A DNA stretch of 64,000 nucleotides from Constrictibacter sp. MBR-5 (lineage in GTDB: Bacteria > Pseudomonadota > Alphaproteobacteria > JAJUGE01), in the NCBI RefSeq assembly GCF_040549485.1, contig NZ_JBEPTK010000007.1:62001-126000 (forward strand), read 5' to 3'. A program made the position numbers and the translations under genes. Positions within the stretch are counted from its first letter, which is position 1. The number at the start of each line of letters is the position of its first letter. Shown here in pieces: positions 56,395-64,000 of the stretch. The notes beneath the pieces are model-generated. The model made no database searches and was not told where the DNA came from. It worked only from the letters and a program-made list of their open reading frames with translations.

Positions 56395-57462
56395 TCAGAA
56401 CCAGAAGCTCACGCCCAGAAGCAGGGACGTGCTGTCCGAATCCTCCCCCTCCTCGCGCGCCATGCGGCCGGTCTCGCCGACCTTGCGCGCGTAGCCGACA
56501 CCGACATACGGCGCGAAGTTTGGCACGAACTCGTAGCGCAGCCGCAGGCCGGCTTCGAACGAGGAGAGGCCTGAACCGGTGCCGGTGCGCGGCACGTCCT
56601 GCGCCGCGAATTCCACCTCGACTCGCGGCTGCAGGACCAGCTTTTGGGTGATGTGCTGGTCGTACTCGACCTCGACCCGGGCCGTGAGGTCGCCCCGCTC
56701 GGACAGGAAGGCCGAAGCGTCGACCTCCACATAGTAGGCGGCGAGGCCTTCGAGCCCGAGGACGAGGTGCGCCAGGCCCGCGTCCGGCTCGAAATCGTAG
56801 CGCAGGCCGGCCTGGGCATCGAACCATGGCGTCACCGCCCGGCTCCACAGGGCCTGAAGCTCGGCCTCCTCCGTCCTGCCGCCCCAGGCGCCCTCCCCCT
56901 CGCTCTTGAGCCAGAGCTTGTCGATGTCGCCGCCGTACCAGGCCTGGACGTCCCAGACATAGCCGTCGGCTCCATCCTGGACATGGGTCTCCAGCCGGTC
57001 GGCCATCACCTTCCAGGTCCGCATCCCGCCCTGGTTCGCGCGGAGCTGTTCACGCGCGGCGGACATCGCAGCGGGATCGAAGAGCGTGTCGGCCGCATGC
57101 ACCGGACCGTCGAACGCCGCGGCCGGCGGCGGGGGATCCGCGACCGGCGCCGGCGCGGGCGCCGCTTCCATCCCATGGCCGGCATGCGGGTCGGCCGGCA
57201 TGGCGGGAGCCGGTGCCGGCATGACGTGGCCGGCATGCGGATCGGCGGCCGGAGTCGGAGGCGGCATGATGTGACCGGCGTGTGGATCGGCGGCTGGCGC
57301 CGGAGGCGGCATCACATGACCGGCATGCGGATCGGCGGCTGCCGGAGCATGATCGGCGTGCGGTTGCGCCGGTGCCGGATCGGCGTGGTGCGCATGCTGC
57401 GACACGGCGGGAACGGCCCAGCCGGTAGCGACGACGGCGAATAGGATCGGCAGCGTCCTCAT
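56395..57462 (-). CDS. copB: copper resistance protein B, outer membrane
   Basis: 355 residues; the ATG at 57462 overlaps the copA stop (ATGA). There is a signal peptide (MRTLPILFAVVATGWAVPAVS). Residues about 44-98 hold four copies of a DPHAGH(V/I/G)M unit with a 15-residue period and Pro/Ala spacers, a His/Met-rich zone suited to binding copper. From about residue 145 the CopB beta-barrel follows (WYGGDIDKLWLKSEGEG, LRYDFEPDAGLAHLVLGLEG, ending LLLGVSFWF with the terminal aromatic typical of outer-membrane proteins). It works with CopA in removing excess copper. Confidence 0.9.
   Translation of the reverse strand: MRTLPILFAVVATGWAVPAVSQHAHHADPAPAQPHADHAPAAADPHAGHVMPPPAPAADPHAGHIMPPPTPAADPHAGHVMPAPAPAMPADPHAGHGMEAAPAPAPVADPPPPAAAFDGPVHAADTLFDPAAMSAAREQLRANQGGMRTWKVMADRLETHVQDGADGYVWDVQAWYGGDIDKLWLKSEGEGAWGGRTEEAELQALWSRAVTPWFDAQAGLRYDFEPDAGLAHLVLGLEGLAAYYVEVDASAFLSERGDLTARVEVEYDQHITQKLVLQPRVEVEFAAQDVPRTGTGSGLSSFEAGLRLRYEFVPNFAPYVGVGYARKVGETGRMAREEGEDSDSTSLLLGVSFWF
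57169..57333 (-). repeat. tandem 45-base repeats coding His/Met units in copB
   Basis: Four in-frame copies, the first three 45-51 bases apart from start to start, encode DPHAGHVM, DPHAGHIM, DPHAGHVM and DPHAGHGM with Pro/Ala linkers. Similar Met/His repeats in Cop proteins bind copper, and copy number can vary between strains. Confidence 0.85.
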
Positions 57463-59222
57463 GCGGGGCCTCCATCCAGCGGCCGTACGCTGACGACGTT
57501 GAACATGCCCGCATGCATGTGGAACAGCAGGTGGCAGTGGAACGCCCAGTCGCCCGGCGCGTCGGCGGTGAAGTCGAAGGTCACGGTGCTGCCCGGCAGG
57601 ACGTTGACCGTGTGCTTGCGCGGATGCCGGCCGGGGTGGCCGTTGACCACCTCGAAGAAGTGGCCGTGCAGGTGGATCGGGTGCTGCATCATCGTGTCGT
57701 TGACGAGGGTGACGCGGACCCGCTCGTTCCGGGCGAAGCGGAAGGGCTCGACGACCTCGCTGAAGCGCCTGCCGTCGAAGGACCACATGAAGCGCTCCAT
57801 GTTGCCGGTCAGGTGGATCTGCATGGTGCGCGACGGCGGCCGCGGATCCGGATTGGGCTCCAGCGCGACCAGGTCGCGGTAGGTGAGCACCCGGTGCCCC
57901 ACATCTTCCAGCCCCAGGCCGGGGTGCCCCGTCCGGTCCTGCGGCATCGGCGCGATCATGTCGACGCCGACCCCGACATGGACATCGGGCGGCGCATTGG
58001 CGGGGTCGCGCATGCTCATGGAACCATGATCCATGGAGCCGTGGTCCATCCCGGCATGGTCCATGCCTCCCGTCCCCATTCCTGCCATCCCCATGTCCGC
58101 CATGCCGAGCAGCGGGCGCGGGCGCAGGGGCGGCACCTCGGCCGACATGCCCATGCGCGGCGCCAGCGTGCCGCGGGCCATGCCGGAGCGATCGGCCGAT
58201 TCGGCGACGATGGTGTAGGCGCTATCCTCGTCGGGTTCGACGATCACGTCGTAGGTTTCCGCGACGGAAATCTGGAACTCCTCCACGGTCACCGGCCGGA
58301 CGTTCTCGCCGTCGGCGTTGACCACCGTCATGCGCAGGCCGGGAATGCGGACCTGGAAGACCGACATGGCCGAAGCGTTGATCACCCGCAGGCGCACCCG
58401 CTCGCCCGGACGGAACAGGCCCGTCCAGTTCTCCTCCGGTCCGTGACCGTTGACGAGGTAGGTGTAGGCGGCCCCGGTGACGTCGGCGATGTCCGTGGGG
58501 TCCATGCGCATGCCGGCCCACATCGCCCGGTCACGCAGCGGGATGCGCTGCTCCGGGTCGCCGTGATCGGCGAGACCGGCCAGGGTCAGGTGCCGGCGGT
58601 TGAAGTAGCCGCCCTCCTGTTTCAGCAGCCGCATGATCGTGTGCGGATGCAGAAAGCTCCAGTCCGACAGCACGAGCACATGCTCGCGGTCGTAGGCGAC
58701 CGGGTCGGCATCGGCGGGGTCGATGATCATCGGGCCGTAGTGGCCGCGCGCCTCCTGCAGGTCGGAATGGCTGTGGTACCAGTAGGTGCCGGCCTGCCGC
58801 ACCGGAAATTCGTAGTGGAACGTCTCGCCCGGACGGATGCCCGGGAAACTGATGCCGGGAACCCCATCCATCTGGAACGGCAGGAGAAGGCCGTGCCAGT
58901 GGATCGACGTGTCAGCCGCCAGCCGGTTCGTGACGGAGAGCCGGACGCTGCGGCCCTCGCGCAGGCGCAGGAGCGGCGCCGGCAGGGTGCCGTTGACGGT
59001 GATGGCGTGTCCGGTGCGGCCGCCCACGGAGAACGGCGTCTCCGCGACGGTCAGCGCGATGTGGTCGCCGGACAAGGTAGGCGCGACCGGCGGCAGGCCG
59101 GGCGTGCCGCTCCGGGCCCAGGCGGGCAGAAGCGGCAGCATGGACGCGGCGCCGCCGATCGCAGCCGCGCGGCCGAGCAGGGCACGCCGCGACAGGGGTG
59201 CGCAGGTGTCGTTGGAAGGCAT
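57459..59222 (-). CDS. copA: CopA family multicopper oxidase
   Basis: 587 residues from ATG 59222. A twin-arginine signal (SRRALLG at 11-17) exports it folded. The copper sites are visible: HWHG and HSHSD in the first cupredoxin domain, HPIHLHGH and HCHLLFHMHAGM near the C-terminus. A Met/His-rich insert (residues about 370-405, repeats of GMDHGSM type) is typical of CopA/PcoA and binds extra copper. It oxidises or sequesters periplasmic Cu(I). It is followed by copB with a 4-base overlap and preceded at 105 bases by a small Cys/His-rich gene. No copR/copS regulator pair is in the window. Confidence 0.93.
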   Translation of the reverse strand: MPSNDTCAPLSRRALLGRAAAIGGAASMLPLLPAWARSGTPGLPPVAPTLSGDHIALTVAETPFSVGGRTGHAITVNGTLPAPLLRLREGRSVRLSVTNRLAADTSIHWHGLLLPFQMDGVPGISFPGIRPGETFHYEFPVRQAGTYWYHSHSDLQEARGHYGPMIIDPADADPVAYDREHVLVLSDWSFLHPHTIMRLLKQEGGYFNRRHLTLAGLADHGDPEQRIPLRDRAMWAGMRMDPTDIADVTGAAYTYLVNGHGPEENWTGLFRPGERVRLRVINASAMSVFQVRIPGLRMTVVNADGENVRPVTVEEFQISVAETYDVIVEPDEDSAYTIVAESADRSGMARGTLAPRMGMSAEVPPLRPRPLLGMADMGMAGMGTGGMDHAGMDHGSMDHGSMSMRDPANAPPDVHVGVGVDMIAPMPQDRTGHPGLGLEDVGHRVLTYRDLVALEPNPDPRPPSRTMQIHLTGNMERFMWSFDGRRFSEVVEPFRFARNERVRVTLVNDTMMQHPIHLHGHFFEVVNGHPGRHPRKHTVNVLPGSTVTFDFTADAPGDWAFHCHLLFHMHAGMFNVVSVRPLDGGPA

Positions 59223-59327
59223 GATACGCCTCGTCGCGAATGTGTCTCGATGGGAGAGGACGGTTCCGCGGCGGCGTGGCGCATGCACGCTGGCGGACTC
59301 GTCCCGACGTCGCCGCCTGTGCGGCGG

Positions 59328-59753
59328 TCAGGCAGCGCCGCGCGGCGGCCTGTCGAGACGGGAATGGGCGTGCTGCCATGTCCATGCGAGGCGGCCCGGC
59401 GCCGACGCCACGATCGTTGCGCGGCGGGCGATCTGTGTGGGACAGGCCTCTATCGCCGCGTGGCCGCAGGCCAGCGTGCAGCAGGCCATCATGGCGTGAT
59501 CGGGCGCTGCCGGCGTCTGGTGCCCGGCGTCGCCCGAAGGTTGTGGCGAGGCGTGGCCCGCCCCGTCATGCGCCGCATCGAGCCCATGGTGCAGGCCGCC
59601 GGGTCCGCTGGCGGCGTGGCACGGCAGCATCTCGGAAGCGGGCGGCATCCGGGCAACGGACACGGATAGGGACGAGACCGTCAGCACCGCCAGCAGCATG
59701 CAGGCGAGCCACAGCCTCGTGCGGAGCGCGTCGATGATCGCGGTGGCGGACAC
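59328..59753 (-). CDS. small His/Cys-rich membrane or secreted protein of the copper operon
   Basis: 141 residues with a GTG start at 59753; no good ribosome binding site, so an internal ATG may be used. There is one N-terminal hydrophobic helix (LWLACMLLAVLTVSSLSVSVA), then a His-rich stretch (GGLHHGLDAAHDGAGH) and a Cys cluster (MACCTLACGHAAIEAC). The composition suggests metal binding, and it resembles the short DUF2946-like proteins found near copper genes, but I cannot confirm the family. It lies directly upstream of copA on the same strand. Confidence 0.55.
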   Translation of the reverse strand: MSATAIIDALRTRLWLACMLLAVLTVSSLSVSVARMPPASEMLPCHAASGPGGLHHGLDAAHDGAGHASPQPSGDAGHQTPAAPDHAMMACCTLACGHAAIEACPTQIARRATIVASAPGRLAWTWQHAHSRLDRPPRGAA

Positions 59754-59811
59754 GATCCGTTTCTAGGCCGGAGCGGCTCGCCGGTCAACGAAGCGGATCG
59801 CCGCCCGCACG

Positions 59812-60243
59812 CTACGCCGTCGGGACGAGGATCATCCAGGACACGCCGAACCTGTCGGCGACCACGCCGAAAATCTTGGCGAAGAAGGTCGGACCCAGGG
59901 GCATCTGCACCTGCCCGCCCTCGGCGAGGGCGTGGAAGTATCGGCGCGCGGTCGCCTCGTCGGCGACGGACACGGCGAGCGAGAAGCCCTGGAACGTCGC
60001 GTCCCCCTGGCTCATCCCGTCCGACGCCATCACCAGGGCGCCGCCGATGAGCAGGCCGCAATGCATGATCTTGTCCTCGGACCCGGGCGGGGGCGCGCAG
60101 CCTTCGACCGGCTTGCCCGTCGGATCGGGCGGCGCGTCCTTGAAGCGCATCAGCTCCTGGACCTCGGCGTCGAGCGCCGTGCGGTAGAAGGCGATCGCCT
60201 CTTCGCAGCGGCCGTTGAAGAACAGGTAGGGCTGGACGGTCAC
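59812..60243 (-). CDS. VOC/PhnB-like glyoxalase-fold protein
   Basis: 143 residues, GTG start at 60243 with AAGGAG before it. The sequence VQPYLFFNGRCEEAIAFYRT, then KIMHCGLLIGGALVMASDG and FAKIFGVVADRFGVSWMIL at the end, is the PhnB-like subgroup of the vicinal-oxygen-chelate superfamily (formerly 3-demethylubiquinone methyltransferase-like). The substrate is unknown. It is divergent from the SnoaL-like gene, and the 188 bases between them hold a strong palindrome, so both genes may be under one repressor. Confidence 0.8.
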   Translation of the reverse strand: MTVQPYLFFNGRCEEAIAFYRTALDAEVQELMRFKDAPPDPTGKPVEGCAPPPGSEDKIMHCGLLIGGALVMASDGMSQGDATFQGFSLAVSVADEATARRYFHALAEGGQVQMPLGPTFFAKIFGVVADRFGVSWMILVPTA

Positions 60244-60350
60244 GGCAGGTCTCCTTCGGATACGGCCGTGCCACGTCGGCCGACCTTCGCGCCGCCGGCG
60301 TCGCGTTGCTTCACCCACTCCGCGCAGCGGCTTTGACGGCGCCCAGTAAT

Positions 60351-60374
60351 GTTGATATCAACGTTTATGTCAAC
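60351..60374. promoter_or_regulatory. tandem palindromic operator in a divergent promoter region
   Basis: GTTGATATCAAC (60351-60362) is a perfect 12-base palindrome, followed at once by the variant GTTTATGTCAAC (60363-60374). It lies between the divergent VOC and SnoaL-like genes, 57 bases before the latter's ATG. Two adjacent near-palindromes with 12-base spacing look like a dimeric repressor site, for example MarR, TetR or HxlR type. No such regulator gene is next to it. Confidence 0.5.
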
Positions 60375-60431
60375 GCCAATCGACCGGAGACCGGCGTCTC
60401 GCCCCTCCGGAACAGGACGAGGAGAAGCACG

Positions 60432-60887
60432 ATGACGGCGACACTCGCCACGAAGGAAGCGCCGGAGTCTGCCGAAAGCGGCATCCGCGCGCTCATAGAG
60501 AACTGGGCGGCCGCGGTCCGTTCGGCCGACGTCGATCGGATCATGGCCTTCTACGCCGACGACGTGATCGCCTATGACGCCATCGCGCAACTGCAGTTCG
60601 TCGGCAAGCCGGCCTATCGCGATCACTGGGCGTTCTGCATGAGCATGTGCGGCGGCATGATCTTCGACCCCGGCGACATCACGGCGTCGGCGGACGGCGA
60701 CGTGGGCTTTGCCCATTGCCTGATCCGCTGCGGCGGCGTCGGCCCCAACGGCCAGGAGCAGGCGAGCTGGATGCGGATGAGCGCGGGATACCGCAGGCTG
60801 GCCGGCCAGTGGAAGATCGCGCACGAGCACTTCTCCGCCCCCTTCGACATGGAGAGCGGCAAGGCGCTGTTCGAACTGACCCCGTGA
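60432..60887 (+). CDS. SnoaL-like/NTF2-fold protein
   Basis: 151 residues from ATG 60432 with GAGGAG placed before it. ALIENWAAAVRSADVDRIMA, FYADDVIAYDAI, the WMRMSAGYRR strand and WKIAHEHFSAPFD are the pattern of SnoaL/DUF4440-type cone-shaped NTF2-fold proteins, which are small-molecule binding proteins, isomerases or hydrolases. The substrate is unknown. It is divergent from the VOC gene across the palindromic operator. Confidence 0.8.
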   Translation: MTATLATKEAPESAESGIRALIENWAAAVRSADVDRIMAFYADDVIAYDAIAQLQFVGKPAYRDHWAFCMSMCGGMIFDPGDITASADGDVGFAHCLIRCGGVGPNGQEQASWMRMSAGYRRLAGQWKIAHEHFSAPFDMESGKALFELTP

Positions 60888-61046
60888 GGGCCTGCGGTCA
60901 CGGCGGCGCCGCGCGGCTCGATCACGACCGAACGGCGCGATAACCACGACGAGAGAGCGACGTCCGGTGCGCCGGGTGCTTTCGCAATCGGCCGATGTCG
61001 GTCAGCATGTGGCCGCAGCCCGTCCGGCCGCATCGGGAGAGCCATC

Positions 61047-61868
61047 ATGAGACTGGGCATCGTATTCCTGCCGGTTCAGAACACCGCCGCGGGAACGCCC
61101 GTGCGTCGCATCGTCGATACCGCCCGGCGGGTCGAGGCGCTGGGCTTCGCCGGCCTCTGGATGACCGATTCCGTCGGCCGCGGACCAGCCTCGCTCGATC
61201 CCCTGATCGCCCTGTCCGCGGCGGCAGCGGTGACCGAGAGCATCGAACTGGGCACATGCGTGCTGCAGGTGCCGATCCGGCCGCCGGTCGATGCGGCCCA
61301 CCGCATCCGCTCGCTCGACGCGCTGGCGGGCGGGCGGCTGCGCCTCGGTGTCGGGACCGGCTCGACGCAGGCGGACTTCAGCCTGTTCGGCGCGGACTAT
61401 GAGAGCCGCTTTCGTGCTCTTCCGGAGGTACTCGACACGATGCGCGCCGTGTGGCGCGGCGAGCCGGTCGCGGGCGTCACCCTGGCACCCTGGACGGGCA
61501 TGCCTGCCGCGCCGCCGATCTTGCTCGGCGCATGGCGCAGCCAGCGCTGGATCGAACGTGCCGCACAGGAATGCGAGGGCTGGCTCGCCTCGGGCATCCA
61601 CAGCTCATGGGAGGATCTGGAGCGCGGCATCGGACTCTACCGGGCGGCCGGCGGCAAGCGGGCCGCGGTCGCCAACGTCTCGATCGACATCCGCGACGAA
61701 CCGAAGGTCACCCCGCTCGGCGCCCATTCGAAAATCTCGCTGATATGCACGCCGGCCGAAGCCCGCGAGCGCCTGATGCGCCTCGCGGATCTGGGCTTCG
61801 ACGATGTCCTGCTGATCGCGCCTGCTGACGCCCCCCACCAGCTCGAGGCGATCCGCCAGCTCCTGTAG
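61047..61868 (+). CDS. LLM-class flavin-dependent oxidoreductase
   Basis: 273 residues from ATG 61047 with GGGAGA before it. MRLGIVFLPVQ, RRVEALGFAGLWMTDSV, IELGTCVLQVPIRPPVDAA, RLRLGVGTGST and FDDVLLIAPADAP follow the order of the bacterial luciferase-like (F420 or FMN) monooxygenase/reductase barrel. The substrate is unknown. It stands 159 bases after the SnoaL-like gene on the same strand; the gap shows no terminator, so the two may be cotranscribed. Confidence 0.85.
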   Translation: MRLGIVFLPVQNTAAGTPVRRIVDTARRVEALGFAGLWMTDSVGRGPASLDPLIALSAAAAVTESIELGTCVLQVPIRPPVDAAHRIRSLDALAGGRLRLGVGTGSTQADFSLFGADYESRFRALPEVLDTMRAVWRGEPVAGVTLAPWTGMPAAPPILLGAWRSQRWIERAAQECEGWLASGIHSSWEDLERGIGLYRAAGGKRAAVANVSIDIRDEPKVTPLGAHSKISLICTPAEARERLMRLADLGFDDVLLIAPADAPHQLEAIRQLL

Positions 61869-61961
61869 TCGAGAACACACGAGGGACGTCGCACATTCCC
61901 GTCGCCGCAAACCGCAACCCGGGCCAGCCGATATCGGACTGCAGCCGAACTGCGGTTTTTT

Positions 61962-61986
61962 GGAACAGGTCCGGTCTTCGCTGGTT
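61962..61986 (+). promoter_or_regulatory. EcfG-type general stress promoter
   Basis: GGAAC at 61962-61966, a 16-base spacer and GGTT at 61983-61986 fit the alphaproteobacterial sigma-EcfG pattern GGAAC-N16/17-cGTT with one mismatch. It lies 70 bases before the PRC-barrel gene start on the same strand. Confidence 0.6.
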
Positions 61987-62056
61987 ACGCAGGGCATCGC
62001 TACGGCCAATGAGCCGGCGCGGGAGATCAATTGCCCGGAAGCATGGAGGTGCCGTA

Positions 62057-62962
62057 ATGACTGCACGCACCATCACTGTCAGCAGCGCAATCGCTTCAGT
62101 TCTTCTATTTGCACAGACCGGACACGCGGCGAATACCGCAGCGGATAAAGCCGCATCTTCTCAGGCCACGCAAGCCGGCTCGGCAAGCCAAGCCAGTCAG
62201 CCCGGCGGCACGATCCACGGGCGGAGCGCCGGCGGTCAGGCCACCGCGGGTGCATCGAGTCAATGCCGCCAGGATCTGACCGCGCTGGGGCAGACGATGC
62301 AGGAGGATGGATACTGGCTGTCCGGCTATCGCAGCTACGGCACCACCGTCGCCGCGCCGGGTGCCACGGCCACCCCTTCCGCCGCAGGTCGCACGATGGG
62401 CCCCTGGGGTGACGTCGGATGGGAGACCCGCCCGCACGTCGAGATGCGCACGCTCTACCGGGCGGCCGACATCCTCGCGCAGCGGGGCAACGAAGAGGCC
62501 TGCCGCGAAGTGCTCGACGCCACGCGCACCACGTATCGGGAGTATGCCCAACAACTCGAGGGGATGGGCGTTCAGCCGCAGCAGATCAGCGACTGGCGCC
62601 AGGCCGAGATCGTCAACGCCAAGCCGGTTTCCGAAATGGCGTCCGCGGTACGGATCGAAGACATCATCGGCTCCGACCTGCGCAATGCGCAGGACGAGGA
62701 CCTCGGCGAAGTCGAAGATGTTGTCCTCGATCCGGCGACCGGCGACGTTAAGCGCGTGATCGTCTCGCGCGGCGGCTTTCTCGGCATGGGCGAAGACCGC
62801 GTCGCGGTCCCATGGAACAAGCTTCGCGCGACGCCGGGCATGAACACCCTGGTGCTGCCGGTCAGCGAGCAGGCGATGGAACAGGCGCCGACCTACGACG
62901 GCACGATGTCGAGCGAAGCGGCCGATACCGACGCCTATTGGGACAAGACATTGGACAAATAG
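62057..62962 (+). CDS. exported PRC-barrel domain protein
   Basis: 301 residues from ATG 62057, with GGAGGT nine bases upstream. A signal peptide (about 1-25, ending GHAA) is followed by a Ser/Gln/Ala-rich linker. A middle helical domain (HVEMRTLYRAADILAQRGNE) has no recognised name. The PRC-barrel occupies about residues 197-258: VRIEDIIGSDLRNAQDEDLG, VEDVVLDPATGDVKRVIVS, RVAVPWNKL. Such proteins are common in the alphaproteobacterial general stress regulon, which matches the EcfG-like promoter ahead of it. It ends before a strong terminator. Confidence 0.82.
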   Translation: MTARTITVSSAIASVLLFAQTGHAANTAADKAASSQATQAGSASQASQPGGTIHGRSAGGQATAGASSQCRQDLTALGQTMQEDGYWLSGYRSYGTTVAAPGATATPSAAGRTMGPWGDVGWETRPHVEMRTLYRAADILAQRGNEEACREVLDATRTTYREYAQQLEGMGVQPQQISDWRQAEIVNAKPVSEMASAVRIEDIIGSDLRNAQDEDLGEVEDVVLDPATGDVKRVIVSRGGFLGMGEDRVAVPWNKLRATPGMNTLVLPVSEQAMEQAPTYDGTMSSEAADTDAYWDKTLDK

Positions 62963-62992
62963 CCCACGCTCCGGTCGCGACCCGGACGATCG

Positions 62993-63025
62993 AGAGGGCG
63001 GCGGCGCATCGGCGCCGCCCTCTTT
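62993..63025. terminator. strong terminator between convergent genes
   Basis: An 11-base GC-rich stem (62993-63003 pairing with 63013-63023) with a 9-base loop and a following T tract lies 30 bases after the PRC-barrel stop. It faces the 3' end of the EAL gene and may also act from the other side. Confidence 0.75.
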
Positions 63026-63095
63026 CCGCAGCCAGACGCCTGCTCTGCCGTCCGCGCGGGGCGACGCCCCGGAGCGGATCGGCTTGCGGGGCTGC

Positions 63096-64000
63096 TCACA
63101 CGATCAGCCAGAGCATGGCACCGGCGGCCGTCCACAGGCTCACCAGGGAGGCGGCCAGCACGAATGCGCGCTCCCAACCCGGCGCCCGCGCCACGTGCGG
63201 CACATCGTGGATGTCCGGCGCCACACTTCCGGGATCACCCGGCGCGTCGGCGACCGGCGATCCCGCCGCAAGACGGCGGACGAGTGCCGGCACGTCGCCG
63301 ACCGACGCGGGAACCGACGCGCGGCGCTGCTCCCAGTCGCTGATGAAGCGAACGAAATCCTCTTCCGGCAGCGCGCGGCTGAACAGATAGCCCTGCGCTT
63401 CCGTACAGCCGAGTTCCTGGACGAAGCGAAGCTGCTCGGCCGTTTCGACACCTTCCGGCTGGACACGCAGTCCCAGGCTGGAGCCGAGCGCGGCGACGCC
63501 GCGGACGATCGCCGCGTCGCGCGGGTCGTCCATGACCGCACCGATGAACGCCCGGTCGATCTTGATCTTCGACACGGGAAAGGCACGAAGATAGGTCAGC
63601 GTGCCGTAGCCCATGCCGAAGTCGTCGATGACGATCTGGACGCCGCGTCGCGCCAGAGCGGCGAGCTGCGGCAGTGCATCGCCGGCACGGTCCTCGAGCA
63701 TCGCCGTCTCGGTAATCTCGATCTCCAGGCGCCGCGGATCGACACGGTTCCTGTCCAGTGCGGCGGTCACGGCCTCGTAGACGCCGGCATCCCGGAACTG
63801 CGCGGCGGAGACGTTGACCGCGACGGTCAGGTTGTCGAGCCCGGCGGCGTCCCAGCGGCGCAGCGTGGCACAGGCGGCATCGAGCACCCACGCGCCGAGC
63901 GGGCGGATGGCGCCCGTCGCTTCGGCGAGCGGCACGAAACGCGAAGGCTCGACGAAACCCCGCTCCGGATGCGGCCAGCGCAGCAGGGCCTCGGCGCCCG
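63096..64000 (-). CDS. EAL-domain c-di-GMP phosphodiesterase, C-terminal part
   Basis: A 5'-truncated gene entering from the right edge. The visible part starts inside the EAL domain (AEALLRWPHPERG), so any sensor or GGDEF region lies outside. The catalytic residues are present: E in EALLRW, N in AVNVSAAQF, E in ITETAML, DD in VIDDFGMGYG, K in KIKIDRAF and E in PEGVETAEQL, so it should hydrolyse c-di-GMP. After the domain comes a Pro/Asp-rich linker of about 60 residues and one C-terminal membrane helix (FVLAASLVSLWTAAGAMLWL), which is less usual for this family. Confidence 0.88.
   Translation of the reverse strand, partial: GAEALLRWPHPERGFVEPSRFVPLAEATGAIRPLGAWVLDAACATLRRWDAAGLDNLTVAVNVSAAQFRDAGVYEAVTAALDRNRVDPRRLEIEITETAMLEDRAGDALPQLAALARRGVQIVIDDFGMGYGTLTYLRAFPVSKIKIDRAFIGAVMDDPRDAAIVRGVAALGSSLGLRVQPEGVETAEQLRFVQELGCTEAQGYLFSRALPEEDFVRFISDWEQRRASVPASVGDVPALVRRLAAGSPVADAPGDPGSVAPDIHDVPHVARAPGWERAFVLAASLVSLWTAAGAMLWLIV

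Overview
This 64 kb window is high-GC bacterial DNA and looks alphaproteobacterial. One PRC-barrel gene has a promoter of the general-stress EcfG type (GGAAC-N16-GGTT), and the gene stock (EAL protein, CopA/CopB, MmgE/PrpD, SPFH protein) fits. A Rhodospirillales-like host is my best guess but rests on general impression only. No rRNA, tRNA, CRISPR array, transposase or integrase was seen.

Layout. (1) 1-4088, ordinary flank: start of a TPR protein, a spermidine-synthase-like protein, a PrpD-type dehydratase and a secreted CAP-domain protein. (2) 4104-47552, one 43 kb minus-strand operon of six giant genes for a hybrid polyketide/nonribosomal-peptide assembly line; each gene junction is an ATGA or GTGA overlap. 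(3) 48044-54098, a second minus-strand block, mostly translationally coupled: cyclic-peptide-type ABC exporter, unknown one-TM protein, SPFH protein, small membrane protein, type II thioesterase, Sfp-type phosphopantetheinyl transferase and an ABC_sub_bind-type periplasmic protein. (4) 54262-64000, flank: DUF697 protein, PQQ-type sugar dehydrogenase, copA/copB copper operon, VOC protein, SnoaL-like protein, flavin-dependent oxidoreductase, PRC-barrel protein and an EAL-domain protein cut by the window edge.

How the assembly line should work. Gene order on the minus strand equals assembly order. Protein 1 is acyl-AMP ligase/CAL-PCP-KS-AT(malonyl)-DH-cMT-KR-ACP. Protein 2 is TubC dock-Cy(degenerate)-A(Cys-like)-Ox-PCP. 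Protein 3 is KS (no AT)-ACP-aminotransferase-C-A(unknown code)-PCP. Protein 4 is dock-C-A(Ile/Val)-N-MT-PCP. Protein 5 is dock-C-A(Phe)-N-MT-PCP-E-C-A(Asp)-PCP-E. Protein 6 is C-A(Thr)-FkbM methyltransferase-PCP-Cy-A(Cys)-Ox-PCP-TE. A reasonable inferred product is acyl starter - alpha-methyl enoyl unit - thiazole - beta-amino acid - X - N-Me-Ile/Val - N-Me-D-Phe - D-Asp - O-Me-Thr - thiazole. The TE may close a macrolactam onto the beta-amine, as in iturin-type peptides. I do not recognise a described compound with this order. Specificities were read by eye from the ten A-domain pocket positions; Thr, Phe and Asp match textbook codes exactly, the others less well.

The most unusual points are an FkbM methyltransferase inside the Thr A domain, a Cy domain that lost its first catalytic Asp, a KS module whose AT has been deleted, an A domain with an unfamiliar code, an SPFH protein coupled to the peptide exporter, and a lux-box-like dyad overlapping a candidate promoter of the big operon.
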